Part shown: positions 13,529-26,400 of the stretch, piece by piece
Layout: each line of letters begins with the position of its first letter
Numbering within the stretch: position 1 is the stretch's first letter
DNA from: Arcuatula senhousia
Taxonomy: Eukaryota > Mollusca > Bivalvia > Mytilida > Mytilidae
Direction: 5' to 3'
Assembly (NCBI GenBank): GCA_963971305.1
Contig: CAXARO010000293.1
Span: 62,001-126,000, forward strand
Length of the DNA: 64,000 nucleotides
Notes under the pieces: generated by a model
Databases searched by the model: none
What the model was told of the DNA's origin: nothing
Seen by the model: the letters and a program-made list of their open reading frames with translations, nothing else
Translations under genes and position numbers: made by a program

Positions 13529-13615
13529 AAGGTCTTTCACGACTACGGTCGTAAAGACCTTCTAGCAATTCTTCTGATTATTAAGGTCTTTCACGACTAC
13601 GGTCGTAAAGACCTT
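13529..13615 (+). repeat. Duplicated terminal hairpin at the A-to-B array junction
   Basis: Two copies of the type 1 hairpin (13529-13561 and 13583-13615) lie 54 bp apart, separated only by the tail CTAGCAATTCTTCTG and ATT. The first closes the last 822-bp A monomer; the second is followed by (ATT)7 and the first B monomer. An identical 54-bp duplication closes array A2 at 59390-59476. The joint falls exactly on the hairpin/ATT boundary and cuts no monomer body. Confidence 0.95.
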
Positions 13616-13735
13616 CTAGCAATTCTTCTGATTATTATTATTATTATTATTTTTCATCCGCCGCCCCAATATATTTTTTGTTTCGCGACATATCATTTTG
13701 ATATTTAAGGTGGTATATCGGTCATAAAAAAACTC

Positions 13736-13755
13736 TTCGCAATTTACCCTGCGAA
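13736..13755 (+). repeat. B-specific short inverted repeat (representative)
   Basis: TTCGCA (13736-13741) and TGCGAA (13750-13755) pair around an 8-nt loop. It is found in every B monomer and in unit C (with one loop change), but is absent from A, where the aligned segment reads CCAATTTAAAAATGAG. Confidence 0.6.
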
Positions 13756-13922
13756 AGCGAACTATTTATTGTTACGGAGTTATCTCCCCTTACACCGTAA
13801 AGTTTGTGTCTTCTTCTCCTCCTAAACTACAATAAAAACACAAAAACTAAAGCATGCAAAGTGTTAAGGAACTAATAAACAAGCTCTATGGACCAATTTA
13901 ATAAATTTCAAATCACTTCCTG

Positions 13923-13962
13923 TTGACGCGTTTAAGATTCAAAAAGTGTCGCGACGCGTCAA
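13923..13962 (+). repeat. Nested CpG-rich palindromes of the B monomer (representative)
   Basis: TTGACGCGT (13923-13931) and ACGCGTCAA (13954-13962) form a 9-bp inverted repeat, and inside it GTCGCGAC (13948-13955) is an 8-bp palindrome. AAAGTGTCGCGAC is conserved in A, B, C and D, so this is one of the oldest shared elements of the superfamily. In A it reads TGTCGCGACA, a 10-bp palindrome, and the flanking ACGCGT arms are lost. No function is evident from sequence alone. Confidence 0.7.
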
Positions 13963-14079
13963 AATTTTTATCTTTTAAACCGTTGGTCATAGAGACTTGG
14001 AACCTTCACCATTAAACTTAGGTGACATATGTTACATCCAAAAATGTCAAAATCCAAGGTCAAAGGTCAAGGTCAAATT
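13956..14079 (+). repeat. 124-bp block kept in B, C and D but missing from A (representative)
   Basis: Between the shared GTCGCGAC palindrome and the shared CAAAATG...AATTTTRAG stretch, B has 124 bp where A has about 10 bp, which accounts for 114 of the 117-bp length difference. Unit C and the distant D element both keep recognisable versions (for example GACTTGG, TAGGTGACATATGTTACATC and the AGGTCA cluster). The simplest reading is a deletion in the ancestor of A, not an insertion in B. Confidence 0.85.
14057..14075 (+). promoter_or_regulatory. Triple AGGTCA direct repeat, DR1 then DR0 (representative, in every B monomer)
   Basis: AGGTCA occurs at 14057-14062, 14064-14069 and 14070-14075. 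The first pair has a one-base spacer (DR1) and the second pair none. DR1 of AGGTCA is the classical site for RXR, HNF4 and COUP-TF type nuclear receptors, and TCAAGGTCA within it fits ERR/FTZ-F1. The cluster recurs every 939 bp, so the array carries 17 copies. The motif match is seen; binding or enhancer activity is inference. Confidence 0.5.
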
Positions 14080-14285
14080 AACCAAAATGGAATTTTAAGG
14101 GTTACTACATATACAGATCTATATTTTACATAATTATTCATATTTTAGTCATATTTTTAGTGCTTATCAGTTGTCCAATGTCTTTTCTACCTCTAAAAAC
14201 CTCAAAATGAGAAAAAAATGCTAAAATATTGAACGCGAATGGATTTTAAGGAAATTTACACCGGTCTTAGATACAGAGTAACCGT

Positions 14286-14459
14286 ATGACCTTGACTGAC
14301 TTTTCAAGGTCAAATCAACTTTATGACACTATTTCAACACATTTAACCCATTTAAGGGTCTCAGATATTAGAAATAAAGAAATTAATAGTTCATCCCCCT
14401 TTTTTTCCAAAAATGTGAAAATTGACATTTTTGCACTAAAAGTGGTCAAAACATGTTAA
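14286..14459 (+). other. 57-codon open frame of the B monomer, probably not a gene (representative)
   Basis: ATG at 14286 to TAA at 14457-14459 gives 57 codons, the exact counterpart of the A frame at 141. It recurs at 14286 + 939n (17 copies, last at 29310). The first 12 residues are the same as in A, as are the last 11 (the last residue that differs is 46). The middle differs almost only by residue-changing substitutions, and no indel separates A and B here. Frame retention over so short an AT-rich span can be chance plus recent common origin. Confidence 0.15.
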
Positions 14460-17400
14460 ATATACTACTTTTAATCATATTTAGTCAAAATCAGATGAAA
14501 AAATGTTGACCGGTCTTTATTAAGGTCTTTCACGACTACGGTCGTAAAGACCTTCTAGCAATTCTTCTGATTATTATTATTATTATTATTTTTCATCCGC
14601 CGCCCCAATATATTTTTTGTTTCGCGACATATCATTTTGATATTTAAGGTGGTATATCGGTCATAAAAAAACTCTTCGCAATTTACCCTGCGAAAGCGAA
14701 CTATTTATTGTTACGGAGTTATCTCCCCTTACACCGTAAAGTTTGTGTCTTCTTCTCCTCCTAAACTACAATAAAAACACAAAAACTAAAGCATGCAAAG
14801 TGTTAAGGAACTAATAAACAAGCTCTATGGACCAATTTAATAAATTTCAAATCACTTCCTGTTGACGCGTTTAAGATTCAAAAAGTGTCGCGACGCGTCA
14901 AAATTTTTATCTTTTAAACCGTTGGTCATAGAGACTTGGAACCTTCACCATTAAACTTAGGTGACATATGTTACATCCAAAAATGTCAAAATCCAAGGTC
15001 AAAGGTCAAGGTCAAATTAACCAAAATGGAATTTTAAGGGTTACTACATATACAGATCTATATTTTACATAATTATTCATATTTTAGTCATATTTTTAGT
15101 GCTTATCAGTTGTCCAATGTCTTTTCTACCTCTAAAAACCTCAAAATGAGAAAAAAATGCTAAAATATTGAACGCGAATGGATTTTAAGGAAATTTACAC
15201 CGGTCTTAGATACAGAGTAACCGTATGACCTTGACTGACTTTTCAAGGTCAAATCAACTTTATGACACTATTTCAACACATTTAACCCATTTAAGGGTCT
15301 CAGATATTAGAAATAAAGAAATTAATAGTTCATCCCCCTTTTTTTCCAAAAATGTGAAAATTGACATTTTTGCACTAAAAGTGGTCAAAACATGTTAAAT
15401 ATACTACTTTTAATCATATTTAGTCAAAATCAGATGAAAAAATGTTGACCGGTCTTTATTAAGGTCTTTCACGACTACGGTCGTAAAGACCTTCTAGCAA
15501 TTCTTCTGATTATTATTATTATTATTATTTTTCATCCGCCGCCCCAATATATTTTTTGTTTCGCGACATATCATTTTGATATTTAAGGTGGTATATCGGT
15601 CATAAAAAAACTCTTCGCAATTTACCCTGCGAAAGCGAACTATTTATTGTTACGGAGTTATCTCCCCTTACACCGTAAAGTTTGTGTCTTCTTCTCCTCC
15701 TAAACTACAATAAAAACACAAAAACTAAAGCATGCAAAGTGTTAAGGAACTAATAAACAAGCTCTATGGACCAATTTAATAAATTTCAAATCACTTCCTG
15801 TTGACGCGTTTAAGATTCAAAAAGTGTCGCGACGCGTCAAAATTTTTATCTTTTAAACCGTTGGTCATAGAGACTTGGAACCTTCACCATTAAACTTAGG
15901 TGACATATGTTACATCCAAAAATGTCAAAATCCAAGGTCAAAGGTCAAGGTCAAATTAACCAAAATGGAATTTTAAGGGTTACTACATATACAGATCTAT
16001 ATTTTACATAATTATTCATATTTTAGTCATATTTTTAGTGCTTATCAGTTGTCCAATGTCTTTTCTACCTCTAAAAACCTCAAAATGAGAAAAAAATGCT
16101 AAAATATTGAACGTGAATGGATTTTAAGGAAATTTACACCGGTCTTAGATACAGAGTAACCGTATGACCTTGACTGACTTTTCAAGGTCAAATCAACTTT
16201 ATGACACTATTTCAACACATTTAACCCATTTAAGGGTCTCAGATATTAGAAATAAAGAAATTAATAGTTCATCCCCCTTTTTTTCCAAAAATGTGAAAAT
16301 TGACATTTTTGCACTAAAAGTGGTCAAAACATGTTAAATATACTACTTTTAATCATATTTAGTCAAAATCAGATGAAAAAATGTTGACCGGTCTTTATTA
16401 AGGTCTTTCACGACTACGGTCGTAAAGACCTTCTAGCAATTCTTCTGATTATTATTATTATTATTATTTTTCATCCGCCGCCCCAATATATTTTTTGTTT
16501 CGCGACATATCATTTTGATATTTAAGGTGGTATATCGGTCATAAAAAAACTCTTCGCAATTTACCCTGCGAAAGCGAACTATTTATTGTTACGGAGTTAT
16601 CTCCCCTTACACCGTAAAGTTTGTGTCTTCTTCTCCTCCTAAACTACAATAAAAACACAAAAACTAAAGCATGCAAAGTGTTAAGGAACTAATAAACAAG
16701 CTCTATGGACCAATTTAATAAATTTCAAATCACTTCCTGTTGACGCGTTTAAGATTCAAAAAGTGTCGCGACGCGTCAAAATTTTTATCTTTTAAACCGT
16801 TGGTCATAGAGACTTGGAACCTTCACCATTAAACTTAGGTGACATATGTTACATCCAAAAATGTCAAAATCCAAGGTCAAAGGTCAAGGTCAAATTAACC
16901 AAAATGGAATTTTAAGGGTTACTACATATACAGATCTATATTTTACATAATTATTCATATTTTAGTCATATTTTTAGTGCTTATCAGTTGTCCAATGTCT
17001 TTTCTACCTCTAAAAACCTCAAAATGAGAAAAAAATGCTAAAATATTGAACGCGAATGGATTTTAAGGAAATTTACACCGGTCTTAGATACAGAGTAACC
17101 GTATGACCTTGACTGACTTTTCAAGGTCAAATCAACTTTATGACACTATTTCAACACATTTAACCCATTTAAGGGTCTCAGATATTAGAAATAAAGAAAT
17201 TAATAGTTCATCCCCCTTTTTTTCCAAAAATGTGAAAATTGACATTTTTGCACTAAAAGTGGTCAAAACATGTTAAATATACTACTTTTAATCATATTTA
17301 GTCAAAATCAGATGAAAAAATGTTGACCGGTCTTTATTAAGGTCTTTCACGACTACGGTCGTAAAGACCTTCTAGCAATTCTTCTGATTATTATTATTAT

Positions 17401-20400
17401 TATTATTTTTCATCCGCCGCCCCAATATATTTTTTGTTTCGCGACATATCATTTTGATATTTAAGGTGGTATATCGGTCATAAAAAAACTCTTCGCAATT
17501 TACCCTGCGAAAGCGAACTATTTATTGTTACGGAGTTATCTCCCCTTACACCGTAAAGTTTGTGTCTTCTTCTCCTCCTAAACTACAATAAAAACACAAA
17601 AACTAAAGCATGCAAAGTGTTAAGGAACTAATAAACAAGCTCTATGGACCAATTTAATAAATTTCAAATCACTTCCTGTTGACGCGTTTAAGATTCAAAA
17701 AGTGTCGCGACGCGTCAAAATTTTTATCTTTTAAACCGTTGGTCATAGAGACTTGGAACCTTCACCATTAAACTTAGGTGACATATGTTACATCCAAAAA
17801 TGTCAAAATCCAAGGTCAAAGGTCAAGGTCAAATTAACCAAAATGGAATTTTAAGGGTTACTACATATACAGATCTATATTTTACATAATTATTCATATT
17901 TTAGTCATATTTTTAGTGCTTATCAGTTGTCCAATGTCTTTTCTACCTCTAAAAACCTCAAAATGAGAAAAAAATGCTAAAATATTGAACGCGAATGGAT
18001 TTTAAGGAAATTTACACCGGTCTTAGATACAGAGTAACCGTATGACCTTGACTGACTTTTCAAGGTCAAATCAACTTTATGACACTATTTCAACACATTT
18101 AACCCATTTAAGGGTCTCAGATATTAGAAATAAAGAAATTAATAGTTCATCCCCCTTTTTTTCCAAAAATGTGAAAATTGACATTTTTGCACTAAAAGTG
18201 GTCAAAACATGTTAAATATACTACTTTTAATCATATTTAGTCAAAATCAGATGAAAAAATGTTGACCGGTCTTTATTAAGGTCTTTCACGACTACGGTCG
18301 TAAAGACCTTCTAGCAATTCTTCTGATTATTATTATTATTATTATTTTTCATCCGCCGCCCCAATATATTTTTTGTTTCGCGACATATCATTTTGATATT
18401 TAAGGTGGTATATCGGTCATAAAAAAACTCTTCGCAATTTACCCTGCGAAAGCGAACTATTTATTGTTACGGAGTTATCTCCCCTTACACCGTAAAGTTT
18501 GTGTCTTCTTCTCCTCCTAAACTACAATAAAAACACAAAAACTAAAGCATGCAAAGTGTTAAGGAACTAATAAACAAGCTCTATGGACCAATTTAATAAA
18601 TTTCAAATCACTTCCTGTTGACGCGTTTAAGATTCAAAAAGTGTCGCGACGCGTCAAAATTTTTATCTTTTAAACCGTTGGTCATAGAGACTTGGAACCT
18701 TCACCATTAAACTTAGGTGACATATGTTACATCCAAAAATGTCAAAATCCAAGGTCAAAGGTCAAGGTCAAATTAACCAAAATGGAATTTTAAGGGTTAC
18801 TACATATACAGATCTATATTTTACATAATTATTCATATTTTAGTCATATTTTTAGTGCTTATCAGTTGTCCAATGTCTTTTCTACCTCTAAAAACCTCAA
18901 AATGAGAAAAAAATGCTAAAATATTGAACGCGAATGGATTTTAAGGAAATTTACACCGGTCTTAGATACAGAGTAACCGTATGACCTTGACTGACTTTTC
19001 AAGGTCAAATCAACTTTATGACACTATTTCAACACATTTAACCCATTTAAGGGTCTCAGATATTAGAAATAAAGAAATTAATAGTTCATCCCCCTTTTTT
19101 TCCAAAAATGTGAAAATTGACATTTTTGCACTAAAAGTGGTCAAAACATGTTAAATATACTACTTTTAATCATATTTAGTCAAAATCAGATGAAAAAATG
19201 TTGACCGGTCTTTATTAAGGTCTTTCACGACTACGGTCGTAAAGACCTTCTAGCAATTCTTCTGATTATTATTATTATTATTATTTTTCATCCGCCGCCC
19301 CAATATATTTTTTGTTTCGCGACATATCATTTTGATATTTAAGGTGGTATATCGGTCATAAAAAAACTCTTCGCAATTTACCCTGCGAAAGCGAACTATT
19401 TATTGTTACGGAGTTATCTCCCCTTACACCGTAAAGTTTGTGTCTTCTTCTCCTCCTAAACTACAATAAAAACACAAAAACTAAAGCATGCAAAGTGTTA
19501 AGGAACTAATAAACAAGCTCTATGGACCAATTTAATAAATTTCAAATCACTTCCTGTTGACGCGTTTAAGATTCAAAAAGTGTCGCGACGCGTCAAAATT
19601 TTTATCTTTTAAACCGTTGGTCATAGAGACTTGGAACCTTCACCATTAAACTTAGGTGACATATGTTACATCCAAAAATGTCAAAATCCAAGGTCAAAGG
19701 TCAAGGTCAAATTAACCAAAATGGAATTTTAAGGGTTACTACATATACAGATCTATATTTTACATAATTATTCATATTTTAGTCATATTTTTAGTGCTTA
19801 TCAGTTGTCCAATGTCTTTTCTACCTCTAAAAACCTCAAAATGAGAAAAAAATGCTAAAATATTGAACGCGAATGGATTTTAAGGAAATTTACACCGGTC
19901 TTAGATACAGAGTAACCGTATGACCTTGACTGACTTTTCAAGGTCAAATCAACTTTATGACACTATTTCAACACATTTAACCCATTTAAGGGTCTCAGAT
20001 ATTAGAAATAAAGAAATTAATAGTTCATCCCCCTTTTTTTCCAAAAATGTGAAAATTGACATTTTTGCACTAAAAGTGGTCAAAACATGTTAAATATACT
20101 ACTTTTAATCATATTTAGTCAAAATCAGATGAAAAAATGTTGACCGGTCTTTATTAAGGTCTTTCACGACTACGGTCGTAAAGACCTTCTAGCAATTCTT
20201 CTGATTATTATTATTATTATTATTTTTCATCCGCCGCCCCAATATATTTTTTGTTTCGCGACATATCATTTTGATATTTAAGGTGGTATATCGGTCATAA
20301 AAAAACTCTTCGCAATTTACCCTGCGAAAGCGAACTATTTATTGTTACGGAGTTATCTCCCCTTACACCGTAAAGTTTGTGTCTTCTTCTCCTCCTAAAC

Positions 20401-23400
20401 TACAATAAAAACACAAAAACTAAAGCATGCAAAGTGTTAAGGAACTAATAAACAAGCTCTATGGACCAATTTAATAAATTTCAAATCACTTCCTGTTGAC
20501 GCGTTTAAGATTCAAAAAGTGTCGCGACGCGTCAAAATTTTTATCTTTTAAACCGTTGGTCATAGAGACTTGGAACCTTCACCATTAAACTTAGGTGACA
20601 TATGTTACATCCAAAAATGTCAAAATCCAAGGTCAAAGGTCAAGGTCAAATTAACCAAAATGGAATTTTAAGGGTTACTACATATACAGATCTATATTTT
20701 ACATAATTATTCATATTTTAGTCATATTTTTAGTGCTTATCAGTTGTCCAATGTCTTTTCTACCTCTAAAAACCTCAAAATGAGAAAAAAATGCTAAAAT
20801 ATTGAACGCGAATGGATTTTAAGGAAATTTACACCGGTCTTAGATACAGAGTAACCGTATGACCTTGACTGACTTTTCAAGGTCAAATCAACTTTATGAC
20901 ACTATTTCAACACATTTAACCCATTTAAGGGTCTCAGATATTAGAAATAAAGAAATTAATAGTTCATCCCCCTTTTTTTCCAAAAATGTGAAAATTGACA
21001 TTTTTGCACTAAAAGTGGTCAAAACATGTTAAATATACTACTTTTAATCATATTTAGTCAAAATCAGATGAAAAAATGTTGACCGGTCTTTATTAAGGTC
21101 TTTCACGACTACGGTCGTAAAGACCTTCTAGCAATTCTTCTGATTATTATTATTATTATTATTTTTCATCCGCCGCCCCAATATATTTTTTGTTTCGCGA
21201 CATATCATTTTGATATTTAAGGTGGTATATCGGTCATAAAAAAACTCTTCGCAATTTACCCTGCGAAAGCGAACTATTTATTGTTACGGAGTTATCTCCC
21301 CTTACACCGTAAAGTTTGTGTCTTCTTCTCCTCCTAAACTACAATAAAAACACAAAAACTAAAGCATGCAAAGTGTTAAGGAACTAATAAACAAGCTCTA
21401 TGGACCAATTTAATAAATTTCAAATCACTTCCTGTTGACGCGTTTAAGATTCAAAAAGTGTCGCGACGCGTCAAAATTTTTATCTTTTAAACCGTTGGTC
21501 ATAGAGACTTGGAACCTTCACCATTAAACTTAGGTGACATATGTTACATCCAAAAATGTCAAAATCCAAGGTCAAAGGTCAAGGTCAAATTAACCAAAAT
21601 GGAATTTTAAGGGTTACTACATATACAGATCTATATTTTACATAATTATTCATATTTTAGTCATATTTTTAGTGCTTATCAGTTGTCCAATGTCTTTTCT
21701 ACCTCTAAAAACCTCAAAATGAGAAAAAAATGCTAAAATATTGAACGCGAATGGATTTTAAGGAAATTTACACCGGTCTTAGATACAGAGTAACCGTATG
21801 ACCTTGACTGACTTTTCAAGGTCAAATCAACTTTATGACACTATTTCAACACATTTAACCCATTTAAGGGTCTCAGATATTAGAAATAAAGAAATTAATA
21901 GTTCATCCCCCTTTTTTTCCAAAAATGTGAAAATTGACATTTTTGCACTAAAAGTGGTCAAAACATGTTAAATATACTACTTTTAATCATATTTAGTCAA
22001 AATCAGATGAAAAAATGTTGACCGGTCTTTATTAAGGTCTTTCACGACTACGGTCGTAAAGACCTTCTAGCAATTCTTCTGATTATTATTATTATTATTA
22101 TTTTTCATCCGCCGCCCCAATATATTTTTTGTTTCGCGACATATCATTTTGATATTTAAGGTGGTATATCGGTCATAAAAAAACTCTTCGCAATTTACCC
22201 TGCGAAAGCGAACTATTTATTGTTACGGAGTTATCTCCCCTTACACCGTAAAGTTTGTGTCTTCTTCTCCTCCTAAACTACAATAAAAACACAAAAACTA
22301 AAGCATGCAAAGTGTTAAGGAACTAATAAACAAGCTCTATGGACCAATTTAATAAATTTCAAATCACTTCCTGTTGACGCGTTTAAGATTCAAAAAGTGT
22401 CGCGACGCGTCAAAATTTTTATCTTTTAAACCGTTGGTCATAGAGACTTGGAACCTTCACCATTAAACTTAGGTGACATATGTTACATCCAAAAATGTCA
22501 AAATCCAAGGTCAAAGGTCAAGGTCAAATTAACCAAAATGGAATTTTAAGGGTTACTACATATACAGATCTATATTTTACATAATTATTCATATTTTAGT
22601 CATATTTTTAGTGCTTATCAGTTGTCCAATGTCTTTTCTACCTCTAAAAACCTCAAAATGAGAAAAAAATGCTAAAATATTGAACGCGAATGGATTTTAA
22701 GGAAATTTACACCGGTCTTAGATACAGAGTAACCGTATGACCTTGACTGACTTTTCAAGGTCAAATCAACTTTATGACACTATTTCAACACATTTAACCC
22801 ATTTAAGGGTCTCAGATATTAGAAATAAAGAAATTAATAGTTCATCCCCCTTTTTTTCCAAAAATGTGAAAATTGACATTTTTGCACTAAAAGTGGTCAA
22901 AACATGTTAAATATACTACTTTTAATCATATTTAGTCAAAATCAGATGAAAAAATGTTGACCGGTCTTTATTAAGGTCTTTCACGACTACGGTCGTAAAG
23001 ACCTTCTAGCAATTCTTCTGATTATTATTATTATTATTATTTTTCATCCGCCGCCCCAATATATTTTTTGTTTCGCGACATATCATTTTGATATTTAAGG
23101 TGGTATATCGGTCATAAAAAAACTCTTCGCAATTTACCCTGCGAAAGCGAACTATTTATTGTTACGGAGTTATCTCCCCTTACACCGTAAAGTTTGTGTC
23201 TTCTTCTCCTCCTAAACTACAATAAAAACACAAAAACTAAAGCATGCAAAGTGTTAAGGAACTAATAAACAAGCTCTATGGACCAATTTAATAAATTTCA
23301 AATCACTTCCTGTTGACGCGTTTAAGATTCAAAAAGTGTCGCGACGCGTCAAAATTTTTATCTTTTAAACCGTTGGTCATAGAGACTTGGAACCTTCACC

Positions 23401-26400
23401 ATTAAACTTAGGTGACATATGTTACATCCAAAAATGTCAAAATCCAAGGTCAAAGGTCAAGGTCAAATTAACCAAAATGGAATTTTAAGGGTTACTACAT
23501 ATACAGATCTATATTTTACATAATTATTCATATTTTAGTCATATTTTTAGTGCTTATCAGTTGTCCAATGTCTTTTCTACCTCTAAAAACCTCAAAATGA
23601 GAAAAAAATGCTAAAATATTGAACGCGAATGGATTTTAAGGAAATTTACACCGGTCTTAGATACAGAGTAACCGTATGACCTTGACTGACTTTTCAAGGT
23701 CAAATCAACTTTATGACACTATTTCAACACATTTAACCCATTTAAGGGTCTCAGATATTAGAAATAAAGAAATTAATAGTTCATCCCCCTTTTTTTCCAA
23801 AAATGTGAAAATTGACATTTTTGCACTAAAAGTGGTCAAAACATGTTAAATATACTACTTTTAATCATATTTAGTCAAAATCAGATGAAAAAATGTTGAC
23901 CGGTCTTTATTAAGGTCTTTCACGACTACGGTCGTAAAGACCTTCTAGCAATTCTTCTGATTATTATTATTATTATTATTTTTCATCCGCCGCCCCAATA
24001 TATTTTTTGTTTCGCGACATATCATTTTGATATTTAAGGTGGTATATCGGTCATAAAAAAACTCTTCGCAATTTACCCTGCGAAAGCGAACTATTTATTG
24101 TTACGGAGTTATCTCCCCTTACACCGTAAAGTTTGTGTCTTCTTCTCCTCCTAAACTACAATAAAAACACAAAAACTAAAGCATGCAAAGTGTTAAGGAA
24201 CTAATAAACAAGCTCTATGGACCAATTTAATAAATTTCAAATCACTTCCTGTTGACGCGTTTAAGATTCAAAAAGTGTCGCGACGCGTCAAAATTTTTAT
24301 CTTTTAAACCGTTGGTCATAGAGACTTGGAACCTTCACCATTAAACTTAGGTGACATATGTTACATCCAAAAATGTCAAAATCCAAGGTCAAAGGTCAAG
24401 GTCAAATTAACCAAAATGGAATTTTAAGGGTTACTACATATACAGATCTATATTTTACATAATTATTCATATTTTAGTCATATTTTTAGTGCTTATCAGT
24501 TGTCCAATGTCTTTTCTACCTCTAAAAACCTCAAAATGAGAAAAAAATGCTAAAATATTGAACGCGAATGGATTTTAAGGAAATTTACACCGGTCTTAGA
24601 TACAGAGTAACCGTATGACCTTGACTGACTTTTCAAGGTCAAATCAACTTTATGACACTATTTCAACACATTTAACCCATTTAAGGGTCTCAGATATTAG
24701 AAATAAAGAAATTAATAGTTCATCCCCCTTTTTTTCCAAAAATGTGAAAATTGACATTTTTGCACTAAAAGTGGTCAAAACATGTTAAATATACTACTTT
24801 TAATCATATTTAGTCAAAATCAGATGAAAAAATGTTGACCGGTCTTTATTAAGGTCTTTCACGACTACGGTCGTAAAGACCTTCTAGCAATTCTTCTGAT
24901 TATTATTATTATTATTATTTTTCATCCGCCGCCCCAATATATTTTTTGTTTCGCGACATATCATTTTGATATTTAAGGTGGTATATCGGTCATAAAAAAA
25001 CTCTTCGCAATTTACCCTGCGAAAGCGAACTATTTATTGTTACGGAGTTATCTCCCCTTACACCGTAAAGTTTGTGTCTTCTTCTCCTCCTAAACTACAA
25101 TAAAAACACAAAAACTAAAGCATGCAAAGTGTTAAGGAACTAATAAACAAGCTCTATGGACCAATTTAATAAATTTCAAATCACTTCCTGTTGACGCGTT
25201 TAAGATTCAAAAAGTGTCGCGACGCGTCAAAATTTTTATCTTTTAAACCGTTGGTCATAGAGACTTGGAACCTTCACCATTAAACTTAGGTGACATATGT
25301 TACATCCAAAAATGTCAAAATCCAAGGTCAAAGGTCAAGGTCAAATTAACCAAAATGGAATTTTAAGGGTTACTACATATACAGATCTATATTTTACATA
25401 ATTATTCATATTTTAGTCATATTTTTAGTGCTTATCAGTTGTCCAATGTCTTTTCTACCTCTAAAAACCTCAAAATGAGAAAAAAATGCTAAAATATTGA
25501 ACGTGAATGGATTTTAAGGAAATTTACACCGGTCTTAGATACAGAGTAACCGTATGACCTTGACTGACTTTTCAAGGTCAAATCAACTTTATGACACTAT
25601 TTCAACACATTTAACCCATTTAAGGGTCTCAGATATTAGAAATAAAGAAATTAATAGTTCATCCCCCTTTTTTTCCAAAAATGTGAAAATTGACATTTTT
25701 GCACTAAAAGTGGTCAAAACATGTTAAATATACTACTTTTAATCATATTTAGTCAAAATCAGATGAAAAAATGTTGACCGGTCTTTATTAAGGTCTTTCA
25801 CGACTACGGTCGTAAAGACCTTCTAGCAATTCTTCTGATTATTATTATTATTATTATTTTTCATCCGCCGCCCCAATATATTTTTTGTTTCGCGACATAT
25901 CATTTTGATATTTAAGGTGGTATATCGGTCATAAAAAAACTCTTCGCAATTTACCCTGCGAAAGCGAACTATTTATTGTTACGGAGTTATCTCCCCTTAC
26001 ACCGTAAAGTTTGTGTCTTCTTCTCCTCCTAAACTACAATAAAAACACAAAAACTAAAGCATGCAAAGTGTTAAGGAACTAATAAACAAGCTCTATGGAC
26101 CAATTTAATAAATTTCAAATCACTTCCTGTTGACGCGTTTAAGATTCAAAAAGTGTCGCGACGCGTCAAAATTTTTATCTTTTAAACCGTTGGTCATAGA
26201 GACTTGGAACCTTCACCATTAAACTTAGGTGACATATGTTACATCCAAAAATGTCAAAATCCAAGGTCAAAGGTCAAGGTCAAATTAACCAAAATGGAAT
26301 TTTAAGGGTTACTACATATACAGATCTATATTTTACATAATTATTCATATTTTAGTCATATTTTTAGTGCTTATCAGTTGTCCAATGTCTTTTCTACCTC

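Larger units (their letters stand above)
1..13582 (+). repeat. Family A satellite array, 822-bp monomer (array A1)
   Basis: Seen directly: the sequence repeats with an exact 822-bp period. The 33-nt hairpin begins at 377 and recurs every 822 bp to 13529 (17 hairpins), with no insertion or deletion in between. The array is cut by the left window edge. Monomer order from the natural start: (ATT)7, TTTTCTTCCGCC, a TTTCGCGA box, AATAAA, the GTCGCGAC palindrome, an A-specific GCTCAAAAT hairpin, inverted AAGGTCA sites, a conserved block ending in GACCGGTT, then the terminal hairpin and tail. Substitutions noticed are few: 5050 (G to A) and 5740 (A to T). I see no gene. The orientation assignment follows the hairpin-last convention used for all arrays here. 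Confidence 0.97.
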
